This document shows positions 55,145 to 64,000 of a stretch of 64,000 nucleotides of DNA, piece after piece. Within the stretch, counting starts at the first letter, position 1; every line of letters starts with the position of its first letter. The notes beneath the pieces were generated by a model. That model did not search any database. It saw nothing but the letters and a program-made list of their open reading frames with translations, and had not been told where the DNA came from. The DNA lies in assembly GCA_963924555.1 (NCBI GenBank), contig OZ004587.1, forward strand, positions 5,782,075 to 5,846,074, given 5' to 3'. Source of the stretch: Crambe crambe (Eukaryota > Porifera > Demospongiae > Poecilosclerida > Crambeidae). Both the position numbers and the translations under genes were made by a program.

Positions 55145-57510
55145 TGCAGATATGGTTTGTACTAGCATAGAGGATACTGGTGACCATTGGAACAGAACAC
55201 ACCTTATCTTTTTGGAGAGTAATGGCCATGGGTCCTTAATCAACTCCTTTTCTAGAAAACAATGTTCCTCAACTAGGAATAGAGATATAGATCATCAAGT
55301 GCAGATATAGTTTGTACTAGCATAGAGGATACTGGTGACCATTTGAACAGAACACACCTTATCTTTTTGGAGAGTAACAACCATGGGTCCTTAATCAACC
55401 CTTCTTCTAGAAAACAATATTCCTCAACTAGGAATAGAGATATAGATCATCAAGTGCAGATATGGTTTTAACTAGCATAGAAAACACTGGTGACAATTGG
55501 AACATAACACACCTTATCTTTTTGGAGAGTAACAGCCATGGGTCCTTAATCAACCCATCTTCTAGAAAACAATGTTCCTCAACTAGGAATAGAGATATAG
55601 ATCATCAAGTGCAGATATGGTTTTAACTAGCATAGAAAACACTGGTGACAATTGGAACATAACACACCTTATCTTTTTGGAGAGTAACGGCCATGGGTCC
55701 TTAATCAACCCCTCTTCTAGAAAATAATGTTCCTCAACTAGGAATAGAGATATAGATCATCAAGTGCAGATATGATTTGTACTAGCATAGAGGATAATGG
55801 TGACCATTGGAACAGAATGCACCTTATCTTTTGGGGGAGTAACGGCCATGGGTCCTTACTCGACTCCTCTTCTAGAAAACAATGTTCATATAGTTTGTAC
55901 TAGCATAGAGGATAATGGTGACCATTGGAACAGAATGCACCTTATCTTTCGGAGAGTAACGGCCATGGGTCCTTAATCAACTCCTCTTCTAGAAAACAAT
56001 GTTCCTCAACTAGGAATAGAGATATAGGTCATCAAGTGCAGATATAGTTTGTACTAGCATGGAGGGTACTGGTGACAATTTGAATAGAACGCACCTTATC
56101 TTTTTGGAGAGTAACGGCTATGGGTCCTTAATCAACTCCTCTTCTAGAAAACAATGTTTCTCAACTAGGAATAGAGATATAGATCATCAAGTGCAGATAT
56201 GGTATGGAGGATACTGGTGACCATTGGAACAGAACACACCTTATCTTTTTGGAGAGTAACAACCATGGGTCCTTAATCAACTCCTCTTCTAGAAAACAAT
56301 GTTCCTCAACTAGGAATAGAGATATAGATCATCAAGTGCAGATATACTTCGTACTAGCATAGAGGATAATGGTGACCATTGGAACAGAACGCACCTTATC
56401 GTTTTGGAGAGTAACGGCCATGGGTCCTTAATCAACCCTTCTTCTAGAAAACAATGTTCCTCAACTAGGAATAGAGATATAGATCATCAAGTGCAGATAC
56501 ACTTCGTACTAGCATAGAGGATAATGGTGACCATTGGAACAGAACGCACCTTATCTTTTTGGAGAGTAACGGCCATGGGTCCTTAATCAGCTCCTCTTCT
56601 AGAAAACAATGTTCCTCAACTAGGAATAGAGATATAGATCATCAAGTGCAGATATACTTCGTACTAGCATAGAGGATAATGGTGACCATTGGAACAGAAC
56701 GCACCTTATCGTTTTGGAGAGTAACGGCCATGGGTCCTTAATCAACCCTTCTTCTAGAAAACAATGTTCCTCAACTAGGAATAGAGATATAGATCATCAA
56801 GTCCAGATATACTTCGTACTAGCATAGAGGATAATGGTGACCATTGGAACAGAACGCACCTTATCTTTTTGGAGAGTAACGGCCATGGGTCCTTAATCAA
56901 CTCCTCTTCTAGAAAACAATGTTCCTCAACTAGGAATAGAGATATAGATCATCAAGTGTAGATATAGTTTGTACTAGCATAGAGGATACTGGTGACCATT
57001 GGAACAGAACACACCTTATCTTTTTGGAGAGTAACAACCATGGGTCCTTAATCAACCCTTCTTCTAGAAAACAATGTTCCTCAACTAGGAATAGAGATAT
57101 AGATCATCAAGTGCAGATATACTTCGTACTAGCATAGAGGATACTGGTGACAATTGGAACATAACGCACCTTATCTTTTTGGATAGTAATGGCCATGGGT
57201 CCTTAATCAACCCCTCTTCTAGAAAATAATGTTCCTCATAGAGATATAGATCATCAAGTGCAGATATAGCTTATACTAGCATAGAGGATACCGGTGACCA
57301 TTTGAACAGAACACACCTTATCTATTTGGAGAGTAACGGCCATGGGTCCTTAATCAACTCCTCTTTTAGAAAACAATGTTCCTCAACTAGAAATAGTGAT
57401 ATAAATTATCAAGTGCTGATATAGTTTGTACTAGCATAGATGATACTGGTGACCATTGGAACAGAATGCATCTTATCGTTTAGGATAGTAATGGTCATGG
57501 GTCCTTAATT
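55145..57510 (-). repeat. Right satellite array, inverted, about 15 units
   Basis: The same monomer as the left array on the other strand, e.g. CCATGGGTCCTTAATCAACC, GAAAACAATGTTCCTCAACT and AGAGATATAGATCATCAAGT in each unit. It has fewer and less homogenised units than the left arm, plus its own local duplication (55441-55590 and 55595-55740 share private changes such as ATAGAAAACACTGGTGACAA). Confidence 0.9.
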
Positions 57511-57529
57511 TTTTTTGATCATTCCTCTT

Positions 57530-57811
57530 CTTGAATATTATATTACTCTTTTACATTGATGGAAGTAAGTGAGATGCTCTGAGGTTACTTCATACTCCTT
57601 CCTCAATGTATTAGATATATTACACTTGCCTGGATCCATGCCACTTAGCTAGATTTTCATCCAGTAGCTTATTGAGTAGCTGTAAATAGCACTGAGTAGC
57701 ACCGAGTAGCTCGTTTAATCCGAATGTATGGGGTTAAATCAATTAAAGATGACGTCATTTAGGTCCTTAGAAATGGGTCCTAGCCTAAAATTCTATCAGT
57801 ATAATACCTGC
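57530..57811 (-). repeat. Right terminal inverted repeat of the giant element
   Basis: Complement of 49111-49393 with a few substitutions and small indels around the GAGTAGCT boxes (57690-57710). Confidence 0.8.
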
Positions 57812-57817
57812 AGGATG

Positions 57818-59652
57818 AGCATCTATACTGAGGAGTGGCCATCTTACCGGAATAGATAGCTAGCTAAACAATCGAAGTACATAGCTAATCTGCTGCAGTC
57901 AAAGTACATGATCTAGCTAGATTTTGGCTTGTTTGATATGCTGCTACAGTGATAAAATTTTGGCTTAACATTTTTATTTGCACTCACTTATTTCCATTCT
58001 TTTTTCTTGTAATTATATTTAGCTATGACAATTCATTGAACACTTTCAGGGTATTTTGCAATGAATTTATCTTTCTTTTATGTAGCCTAGCTATAGCTGA
58101 AGTTTTGTTGTCTCTAGGGAGAGTATGACCACCTTGAAGGAGTGATTGCAGCATAAATTGTAGAACACTGTCTGATCAGAATAACTAGCTAAACTAATCA
58201 TTATAAATGGCTGCTGAGATTTGGTTGAGTTGCTTGAGGGAGGGGGTGAGGATCTGTATCTGCAGTGCAAATGAGCAGTCTTGAGCGTTTTCGCACATGT
58301 GGCTCCTCTGGTGCGTGCGCTATAGCCCTGTGCACGTGCATGCACGTGTTTTAATACAGCGGAGAATTTTAGCTAGCTGCTATTGATAGCACTGATTTCG
58401 TATAGTACACTCTCAGGTTTGAGGGTACTGACAGATTTCACTATTTGTGTGTCGGTGCATAATGGCCATTAAAAAATAGCACATCCGACATATTAGCCGG
58501 TTTTGGCCGTGTATTCTGCTGCGATAATACATGGCCAAAATCTTAGGTACCAATTTTAGAATAAAAGTACGCCAGCTAGATCCTTCTAAATATGTTGGAT
58601 GTACTATTTTGCAACTAAAAGATGCTAAAATACTTACTTCCAAAGCTTTGTAATGGCCAGGAAGAGTCGATGGATCATTTGCAGTCCAAATATCAAGTTG
58701 CTGGCGTGTTCATTTTAAATTCTATTAGCTCCACCCAGTTTGCAGCTGGGAAGTTGAATTGTTGAATGGTTGTAGTAGTAGCTTGGGGCTACCAGTAAGT
58801 CTGTAGGCTTAGTTGGTATCGTGTACTGTGTGATTTCTACTAGGAGGTATCCGATTATCAATGAGATTGCCCGATGTTAAGTGATCTTTGGACGTTTCTT
58901 TTGTGGTGGATTCTCTGCACGGTATTATTCCATTGATCCCTCGCGCTTCATATTTAATTTTTGCCCTATCTTTATTTTATTAATGTCCATGCAGGCTGTC
59001 CTCTGCAGTGTCCGTTCATATATGGCGGTCGATAATTGAAAATCTACTCTATAAGATACACGTCTTACACTGAACAGGAGAAATGATTTTTGACTGCAAT
59101 TAGCTAGTATTTTTATCAGCCATGATTTCATGCACTGAGAATGTATTTTAAAAGGTCCAGTAAAATATTATTTATCAAGAGGAGAGTGAAGAAGTTCATA
59201 TAAAATGCTTTCAGAAGTCCTGATAGCCATAAGTGGAGAGCAATGGAAAATAGCGTGATTGAGAAAATTCCTGGCTTTTGCTAAGAACTGCGAAGAAAGA
59301 TTTAGGTAAGGCAATACTAGGGCATTAGCTACTGGTTATATTCCACTCACACTTACGTAGTGCAATCAATTGTAGTTGCATTTAATCTGATAGAAAGATA
59401 TGTACTTAGTTACTTGCATTAGCTGACATATCCCGTGTTGACTTTATCGCGCATTTGCACGCTAAAGCGCGCTAAATCGCGACAATAAACGGCGCATGTA
59501 GACGTTATTTTACGCGAGATTACGCGAGATTATTGCCGTTTCTACGCCTTTTTCTACTAAACTCTCTAGCTACCTGACATATCAGCTAAGATTATAGGCT
59601 TCTTATTGATAATACATAACTGCATGTTCATGATGTTTCCTTTTTTTTTCAG
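57818..59652. other. 1.8 kb without recognised genes
   Basis: 57955-57990 is a foldback-family end fragment. 59440-59560 is a fragment of the GCG-rich repeat of 43165-43640. Short - strand frames at 58091-58345 and 58413-58643 show no known motif. The last bases (59640-59652) are a T-tract and AG acceptor of the following exon. Confidence 0.4.
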
Positions 59653-59899
59653 CTGGAAGTGACTATGTAAAAATACCAGGAACTAGGTTTGCATTTTCAG
59701 ACGGTGTGCAATACCGGACTTTCACACTTGGTATCATCTCTGACACCATTGTCGAGCCAGTGGAGACTGTTATAGTCAACATTACTGACGTTATCATTTC
59801 AGTCAAAGGGATACAAATCTCTCTCTCCCAACAGGAAAGAAGTCGAATTAAGATCCCTATAAATCATGCCAGACTCTCCATTTATGAGACTTGCATATG
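59653..59899 (+). pseudogene. Isolated Calx-beta half-domain exon
   Basis: Homologous to the last Calx-beta exon of genes A, B and C: AGSDYVKIPGT, FTLGIISDTIVEPVETVIVN and SLSQQERSRIKI. It has a good acceptor but ends in ATATGG|TAA, with no clear phase-1 donor. It is more diverged than the others and has no neighbouring partner exon within 1.4 kb. It could be a leftover of a further copy. Confidence 0.6.
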
Positions 59900-59945
59900 G
59901 TAATTTGACGTCATACTATTGGAATTTCTCTCATACCTAGCTACT

Positions 59946-60157
59946 CATCATGCTATCAAAAAAAACAAAAAACAACAACAACAAAAAAACACAAACAAAA
60001 CAAAAATAAAAGAAAAGCAAACAATTATTAATGCACTTTCATTTGGGTATAATTGCATGAGAAACTGGCTAGGTAATTGCACAAGGCGAAGCCGAGTGCA
60101 ATTTTAGACAGTTTCAAATGCAATTATACCCAAATTGCACGAAAAAGCAATTAATTA
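59946..60157. repeat. A-rich tract followed by a ~130-bp foldback
   Basis: CAAAAAAAACAAAAAACAAC-type sequence at 59957-60022 is followed by a palindrome with arms TTTGGGTATAATTGCATGAG and complement at 60105-60133, loop GGCTAGGTAATTGCACAAGGCGAAGCC. Another small foldback family. Confidence 0.6.
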
Positions 60158-60224
60158 TATTATGGTAGAGTACTTGTAGCTATCAGCCGGGGCAGCTGCA
60201 TGTAGGAAGCTGTTTATGTGAACC

Positions 60225-60920
60225 TGTAATGCTTGCCACAAAACACTTACTTCAGCCTAGTGGTGGCCTACTAGGCCAACAATCCACTTAACCTAGCGCC
60301 TACAATTCACCCTGTAGAAATCAATCAAGCTTGCCTATCATCTTCAGAAATGTCGTTACTAGGTTAGTCTGCACATGCGTAGTAGGTAGGAGTGAAATTA
60401 TGAACTACGAGTGAAATTAGGATTAATTTCACTCAAACTAATGAGGGTAAATGTACGAGTAAATTTTAACCATATAACTAGGGCAATGTGCAACATTTGA
60501 CAGCAAGCAATCATTTCAACTCTTTAGAAGATTTATTTATATGTAATAAGCCTTGAGCCTCTAGCAATGTGCAGAATTGGACTGAGCAAGTGAGCATTCA
60601 ATGTAGCTGATAGGCTCCAGTGCTGTCAGAGACAAGAGTCATGTTAGTGGTTATTCCAGCCTGGAAGCTACTTACATAGAAAGCTGTAAGTGCTTACCAC
60701 AAGCACTTAGATAAGCCAAGCACCTACAATCCACCCTACCCTCTCTATGATAAAAGGCTGTAGAAAACAATCTAGCTTGATTACAATTGGAACATGCGTA
60801 TTATGCACACACAGCGCTACTAATTCGGGACATGTAGGTACCTACGTATGCCTGGGGCATTTTGGAGTGTAGACCTAGACAATTTCAATGAGTCATGACC
60901 TGAGAGTCAGCTCGCTCATC
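60225..60920 (+). repeat. Interspersed repeat R1, copies 4 and 5
   Basis: 60225-60330 and 60690-60780 both carry the GCTTACCACAA / CTACAATCCA / CTGTAGAAA boxes. 60560-60920 as a whole is the + strand counterpart of 24530-24860. The second copy ends at GAGTCATGACCTGAGAGTCA, a box shared with 24565. Confidence 0.65.
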
Positions 60921-61003
60921 AATAACGGACAAGTTGGGAGCAAACATATTGTCTATTGTAGAGAGGCATCCTTTATACAGAAGTTAAAATGCATTATAAT
61001 TAT

Positions 61004-61180
61004 ATCACTCTTTGTAACTCTTTTCTAGCTCTAAGTGTTTTAATGCACCTGCACAAGAATGATGCTATAATGCTCGAGGTGAATGTAATGCACGAGCCTC
61101 GTGTATTACATTCACCTCGAGCATTATAGCATCATTCGAGTGCACTATGCATTAAACACATGGCACTAGAAAAGAGTGAT
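61004..61180. repeat. 177-bp foldback
   Basis: TATCACTCTTTGTAACTCTT... pairs with the complement ending GAAAAGAGTGAT at 61180; the inner arms CTATAATGCTCGAGGTGAAT and complement are perfect. The centre is near 61098. Confidence 0.8.
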
Positions 61181-61341
61181 CTAAACATTTTAGTGCTGAT
61201 CACATGACTTGTGACCAATTTAAAACGCAGTTGTGTATCTTGATGGCTTTATATTATAGAACTGATACTTGAAAATCCTTCTATGTATCTCTGAGTGAGT
61301 TATGTTCTGAGATAAAGGCTTTAAGATTGTCCCACCAACTG

Positions 61342-63742
61342 TTGGAGTGGATTATATTGCAGTGTCTGGGACCAGTCTAACTTTCAGCAGTAGTGCTAGT
61401 AGAACCCAATCATTTGAAGTTCCCATCATCAATGATGGCATTGCTGAGTTGCAAGAGACTATTATCCATCAACAGCTGTTGTTATGAAGAGTGGAGTACG
61501 GCTCTCTCTCACACATCAGGAAAGAGCAAGGATTGTGTTTGGAGCTGTGATTGGTTCAATCACTATTAATGATAATGATTGTAAGTCAGACAAATTTTGC
61601 TGGATTCTCAAGTATAGAGAACTTAGACCATAGGCATAATAGCAATTATGGATCCTGAATTAATATTAGATGATAGAAATTAATGTTGTATATTCAGTTG
61701 CTACAATTGGCTTTGATCCTGTGGAATATAATGTTAGTGAAGGAACTGGATCTGTGGAATGTACACTCAGAGTCTTGCAAGGAGAACTGGGATTTAATGT
61801 GAATGTGTTATTCTTTACTTCTCAAGGATCTGCTACTGATATGAGACTCCAGCAAATACATTAGTCTTAATCAAGTGGAATTTTGTCCTATCATGTTGTC
61901 CGGATGGTCATGATTACATTGGGAGCAACACCTCCATTGTACTGACTGGTACAGGGTCTACTACTTTACAAGTCTCCATCAAGGATGACAAAGAACTAGA
62001 AGCACTTGATACTGAGAACTTCTTTGGGATTATTGGATACGCTTCTGCTTCCCTCTCGAATGTCCAATTTTACCCTGCTCATGCAGTTGTCAATGTTCTT
62101 GATAATGATGGTATTCATAGCTAGCTATAGCTATTATTTAAGAGTTAAGATACATCTTTGTATAATTTTCCTGCAGAGGTTGTGGTTGGGTTTATCAATC
62201 AACCATATAATGTCAGTGAAGATGATAGAGTGGCTTGTGTGGAGGTTGGAGTGATATCAGGAATTCTAGGGAGAAATGTATCCATACAACTTGCTTTCTC
62301 CAGTAAATCAGCCATTTGTAAGCAAAATCTTACTGAATAATGGCTATATTTATAATCACTACTTTTGTACAGATGGCAGGGACTATGGAAATAGCACTGG
62401 TTCTCTGATATTCACTTTCAATGCTACACAAAACAACTATGTAGTTTGCATCTCAATTATAAAGGATGACATATTTGAACTTACGGAGGTGCTGGAGGCA
62501 ACACTGAGGTTATTGGAACAGCAATCTTCACTTGTATCAGTTGCTTCTTCTCCACCTGCTATCACCATTTTTGATGAGATGGTAGCTAAATCAAACTGTA
62601 GTGTAACTGTTATTCCAAGTTATTGTTTGTTTGTTTTCTAGTCCTAACTTTCAGCTTCAACCAATCATCTTATGAAGTTAGTGAGGATGCAGGAAATGCC
62701 ACCCTTAATGTGTCTCTGAGTGGAAATCTAGGAATGTTTACTGCTTTTGTATTTGTTGGTATTGATGATACTAGCACACTAGCTACTGCAAGAGGTATAA
62801 GTAAATACAGTGGAAACTCTGATAAGGGACCCTCCAAGAAAAGGACAACCTCTTTTGAGCCCCTTTCCCTAGTACATTTTTAACCCCAAGAAAAGGGCAA
62901 CCTCTCTACAAATTAAGGACAAAGTGGTTGATCCCAAGGTGTCCTTTACCACTGTAGTTAACAGTACTGATACAGTTCATTTAGCTAAAGTTATCATCAT
63001 TTGCTAACTTTACCAGCTGAAAGTGACTACACAATGCTGCCTTCAACTTTCCTTACCTTCACTAATGGCAAAAGATTCCAGACGTTCACCATTTCTATTA
63101 TTTCTGACACCATCCCTGAACAAGTGGAGACCATTGTAGTCAACATAACAAGTGTCATCATTATAAGAAATGGGGCATACTTGACCCTCTCTCCACATGA
63201 AAAGAGTCGAATTAAGATCATTTCTGATTATACTAGAGTGATCATTAACGACTACTTAATTTGTAGTAAGTTATACTATGGGTATGAATTTCATATGCAT
63301 GCATGTGCTATAGTTCATTGCAGTGGCATAAGAATTATTATAGGCCACATCAAATTTCAATGATCACTCATATAATTTTTTATAGCTGGTATAGCTACAA
63401 CCCTCAATTTCAAGAGGTTACATATTCAAGCATGACAAAAAAAACTAAGTTTCATGTGTGCATGATGGGTCCTCCTAGGTTGATCTCCTCACATGACATA
63501 GCTATAGCCATACTAAGCTACGTATGTACATTTTTTTAGGTAATCAGGCTCCTACTGTGATTCCTCAGTGTGCAGTTGTTTTTTGGATACCACCTAACAG
63601 AATCTGTGGAAGGAATGGCTATGAGCTTCATTTTTTCAACACAAATACCAATAAATCGTTAAGCAGAATGACTTCCCTTGTGTTGTTTTGGAGAACTGCT
63701 GAAATTATTCAGCTTGGGCCAGAACAAACTACTTTAATTCAG
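61342..63742 (+). pseudogene. Copy C: decayed 3' half of the gene A family
   Basis: Exons homologous to A's: 61342-61580, 61698-61838, 61904-62110, 62177-62317, 62373-62581, 62642-62794, 63017-63265, 63540-63742. Defects relative to A: the first exon's acceptor is TG and it has a 10-nt deletion. The second exon's donor is AT instead of GT. The third exon's acceptor is GG instead of AG. The fifth exon has a 3-nt and a 1-nt deletion (frameshift in the IFDDDG turn). The last three exons and their splice sites look sound. The expected terminal exon would be to the right of the window. Very close in sequence to A, so decay is recent. Possibly only the 3' part is still transcribed from elsewhere. 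Confidence 0.75.
62805..62960 (+). repeat. Intronic repeat shared with gene A
   Basis: Counterpart of 29836-30005, in the homologous intron of copy C. It confirms that A and C share introns and are closer to each other here than to B. Confidence 0.7.
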
Positions 63743-64000
63743 GTATATCCTGGTTAACAGTACAAGTGCTTTTTTCATACTGGCAATTAAGTTGCTGTTC
63801 AGATACTATGACTGTAGCCATGCACTAAATTATTGGTTTCTCTTAACATGCAGCAGAACCTCTCATTGTGCCCCTGAAATACCACATTTCCATGTTTCCC
63901 ATGGAATGTGAATGAAAATTACACACATTCCCAGATGTAGCTATTTATAATAAATATTATATTATGTTAATTATGCTTTGCACTATACTCATCTGTGCTA

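Larger units (their letters stand above)
49111..57811. mobile_element. 8.7-kb symmetric foldback-type element with satellite arms
   Basis: Terminal inverted repeats of about 280 bp (49111-49393 and 57530-57811), near-identical apart from small indels, begin GCAAGTATTAT (left) and GCAGGTATTAT (right, complement). AGGAT(G) flanks both sides (49106-49111 and 57812-57817), a 5-6 bp target duplication. Inside each TIR is an array of a ~150-bp satellite, in mirror orientation, and in the centre are two unique spacers and a 90/78-bp minisatellite. No transposase, reverse transcriptase or other gene was recognised. The plan (TIR - satellite - centre - inverted satellite - TIR) recalls foldback elements of insects, but size and content are unlike those I know. 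Confidence 0.75.

Noticed and set aside
49406..57510. CRISPR-like array
   Set aside because: The ~150-bp tandem units have no short repeat/unique spacer alternation and the context is eukaryotic; it is a satellite.
62006..62254. 82-codon ORF in copy C
   Set aside because: Wrong frame over the Calx-beta exons; the true frame is the one homologous to gene A.
1..64000. tRNA, rRNA or snRNA genes
   Set aside because: No cloverleaf with A- and B-box consensus or rRNA-like block was noticed on either strand; a covariance-model search would be needed to exclude them.

Overview
This is eukaryotic, almost certainly metazoan, DNA. Coding sequence is split into many short exons separated by short GT-AG introns, and the coding content is extracellular animal-type domains (Calx-beta, calcium-binding EGF, fibronectin III, Ig, IgGFc-binding) plus animal DNA transposons. 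Small introns (down to 57 nt), very large Calx-beta/EGF genes, HIRAN-type multicopy genes and a strong excess of TAGCTAGC-like words suggest a demosponge such as Amphimedon. That species guess is inference from memory of such proteins, not a database result.

Layout. 0-19.5 kb is transposon-dominated. It holds a decayed Arg-rich ORF (1.1-1.4 kb), a TIR element with a dead integrase-core gene (1.6-3.5 kb), a frameshifted gene combining a FEN1/XPG-like nuclease with a CXC (TSO1-like) domain (4.0-6.4 kb) and a second relic of it (9.9-10.8 kb). It also holds a hAT MITE with 8-bp target duplication, three related P-element-like units (7.4-9.5, 15.4-16.5, 17.6-18.5 kb), a 2.6-kb long-TIR element with a foldback inserted in one arm, and several other foldbacks.

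19.6-40.4 kb is the gene-rich core. A + strand FN3-FN3-Ig-Ig exon block is followed by gene A (EGF x2, Cys-rich module, nine Calx-beta-like domains, FN3-like end). Facing it tail-to-tail is gene B on the - strand (IgGFc-binding N-terminus, EGF x4, the same Cys-rich module, six Calx-beta-like domains, the same FN3-like end). A and B are inverted duplicates; B lacks six consecutive exons present in A. A third, decayed + strand copy (C) of the 3' half lies at 61.3-63.8 kb and runs off the window. Nearly all internal exons are phase 1-1 and a multiple of three long, so whole half-domains can be lost or duplicated in frame. These look like secreted or matrix proteins, perhaps related to Calx-beta proteins of sponge aggregation-factor type (inference).

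40.4-49.1 kb is again mobile. It has foldbacks, TA-flanked MITEs and a 2.9-kb TIR unit (43.7-46.6 kb) that encloses both a Tc1/IS630-type transposase relic and a convergent PB1-like/HIRAN/SHOCT-like gene relic.

49.1-57.8 kb is the most unusual object: an 8.7-kb near-symmetric element with ~280-bp terminal inverted repeats, two mirror-image arrays of a ~150-bp satellite (about 26 and 15 monomers) and a central 90/78-bp minisatellite, flanked by a 5-6 bp direct repeat. 57.8-61.3 kb has an isolated Calx-beta exon, foldbacks and interspersed repeats.

Exon boundaries were read by eye from splice consensus, reading frame and comparison of the paralogues. No alignment or search was run.
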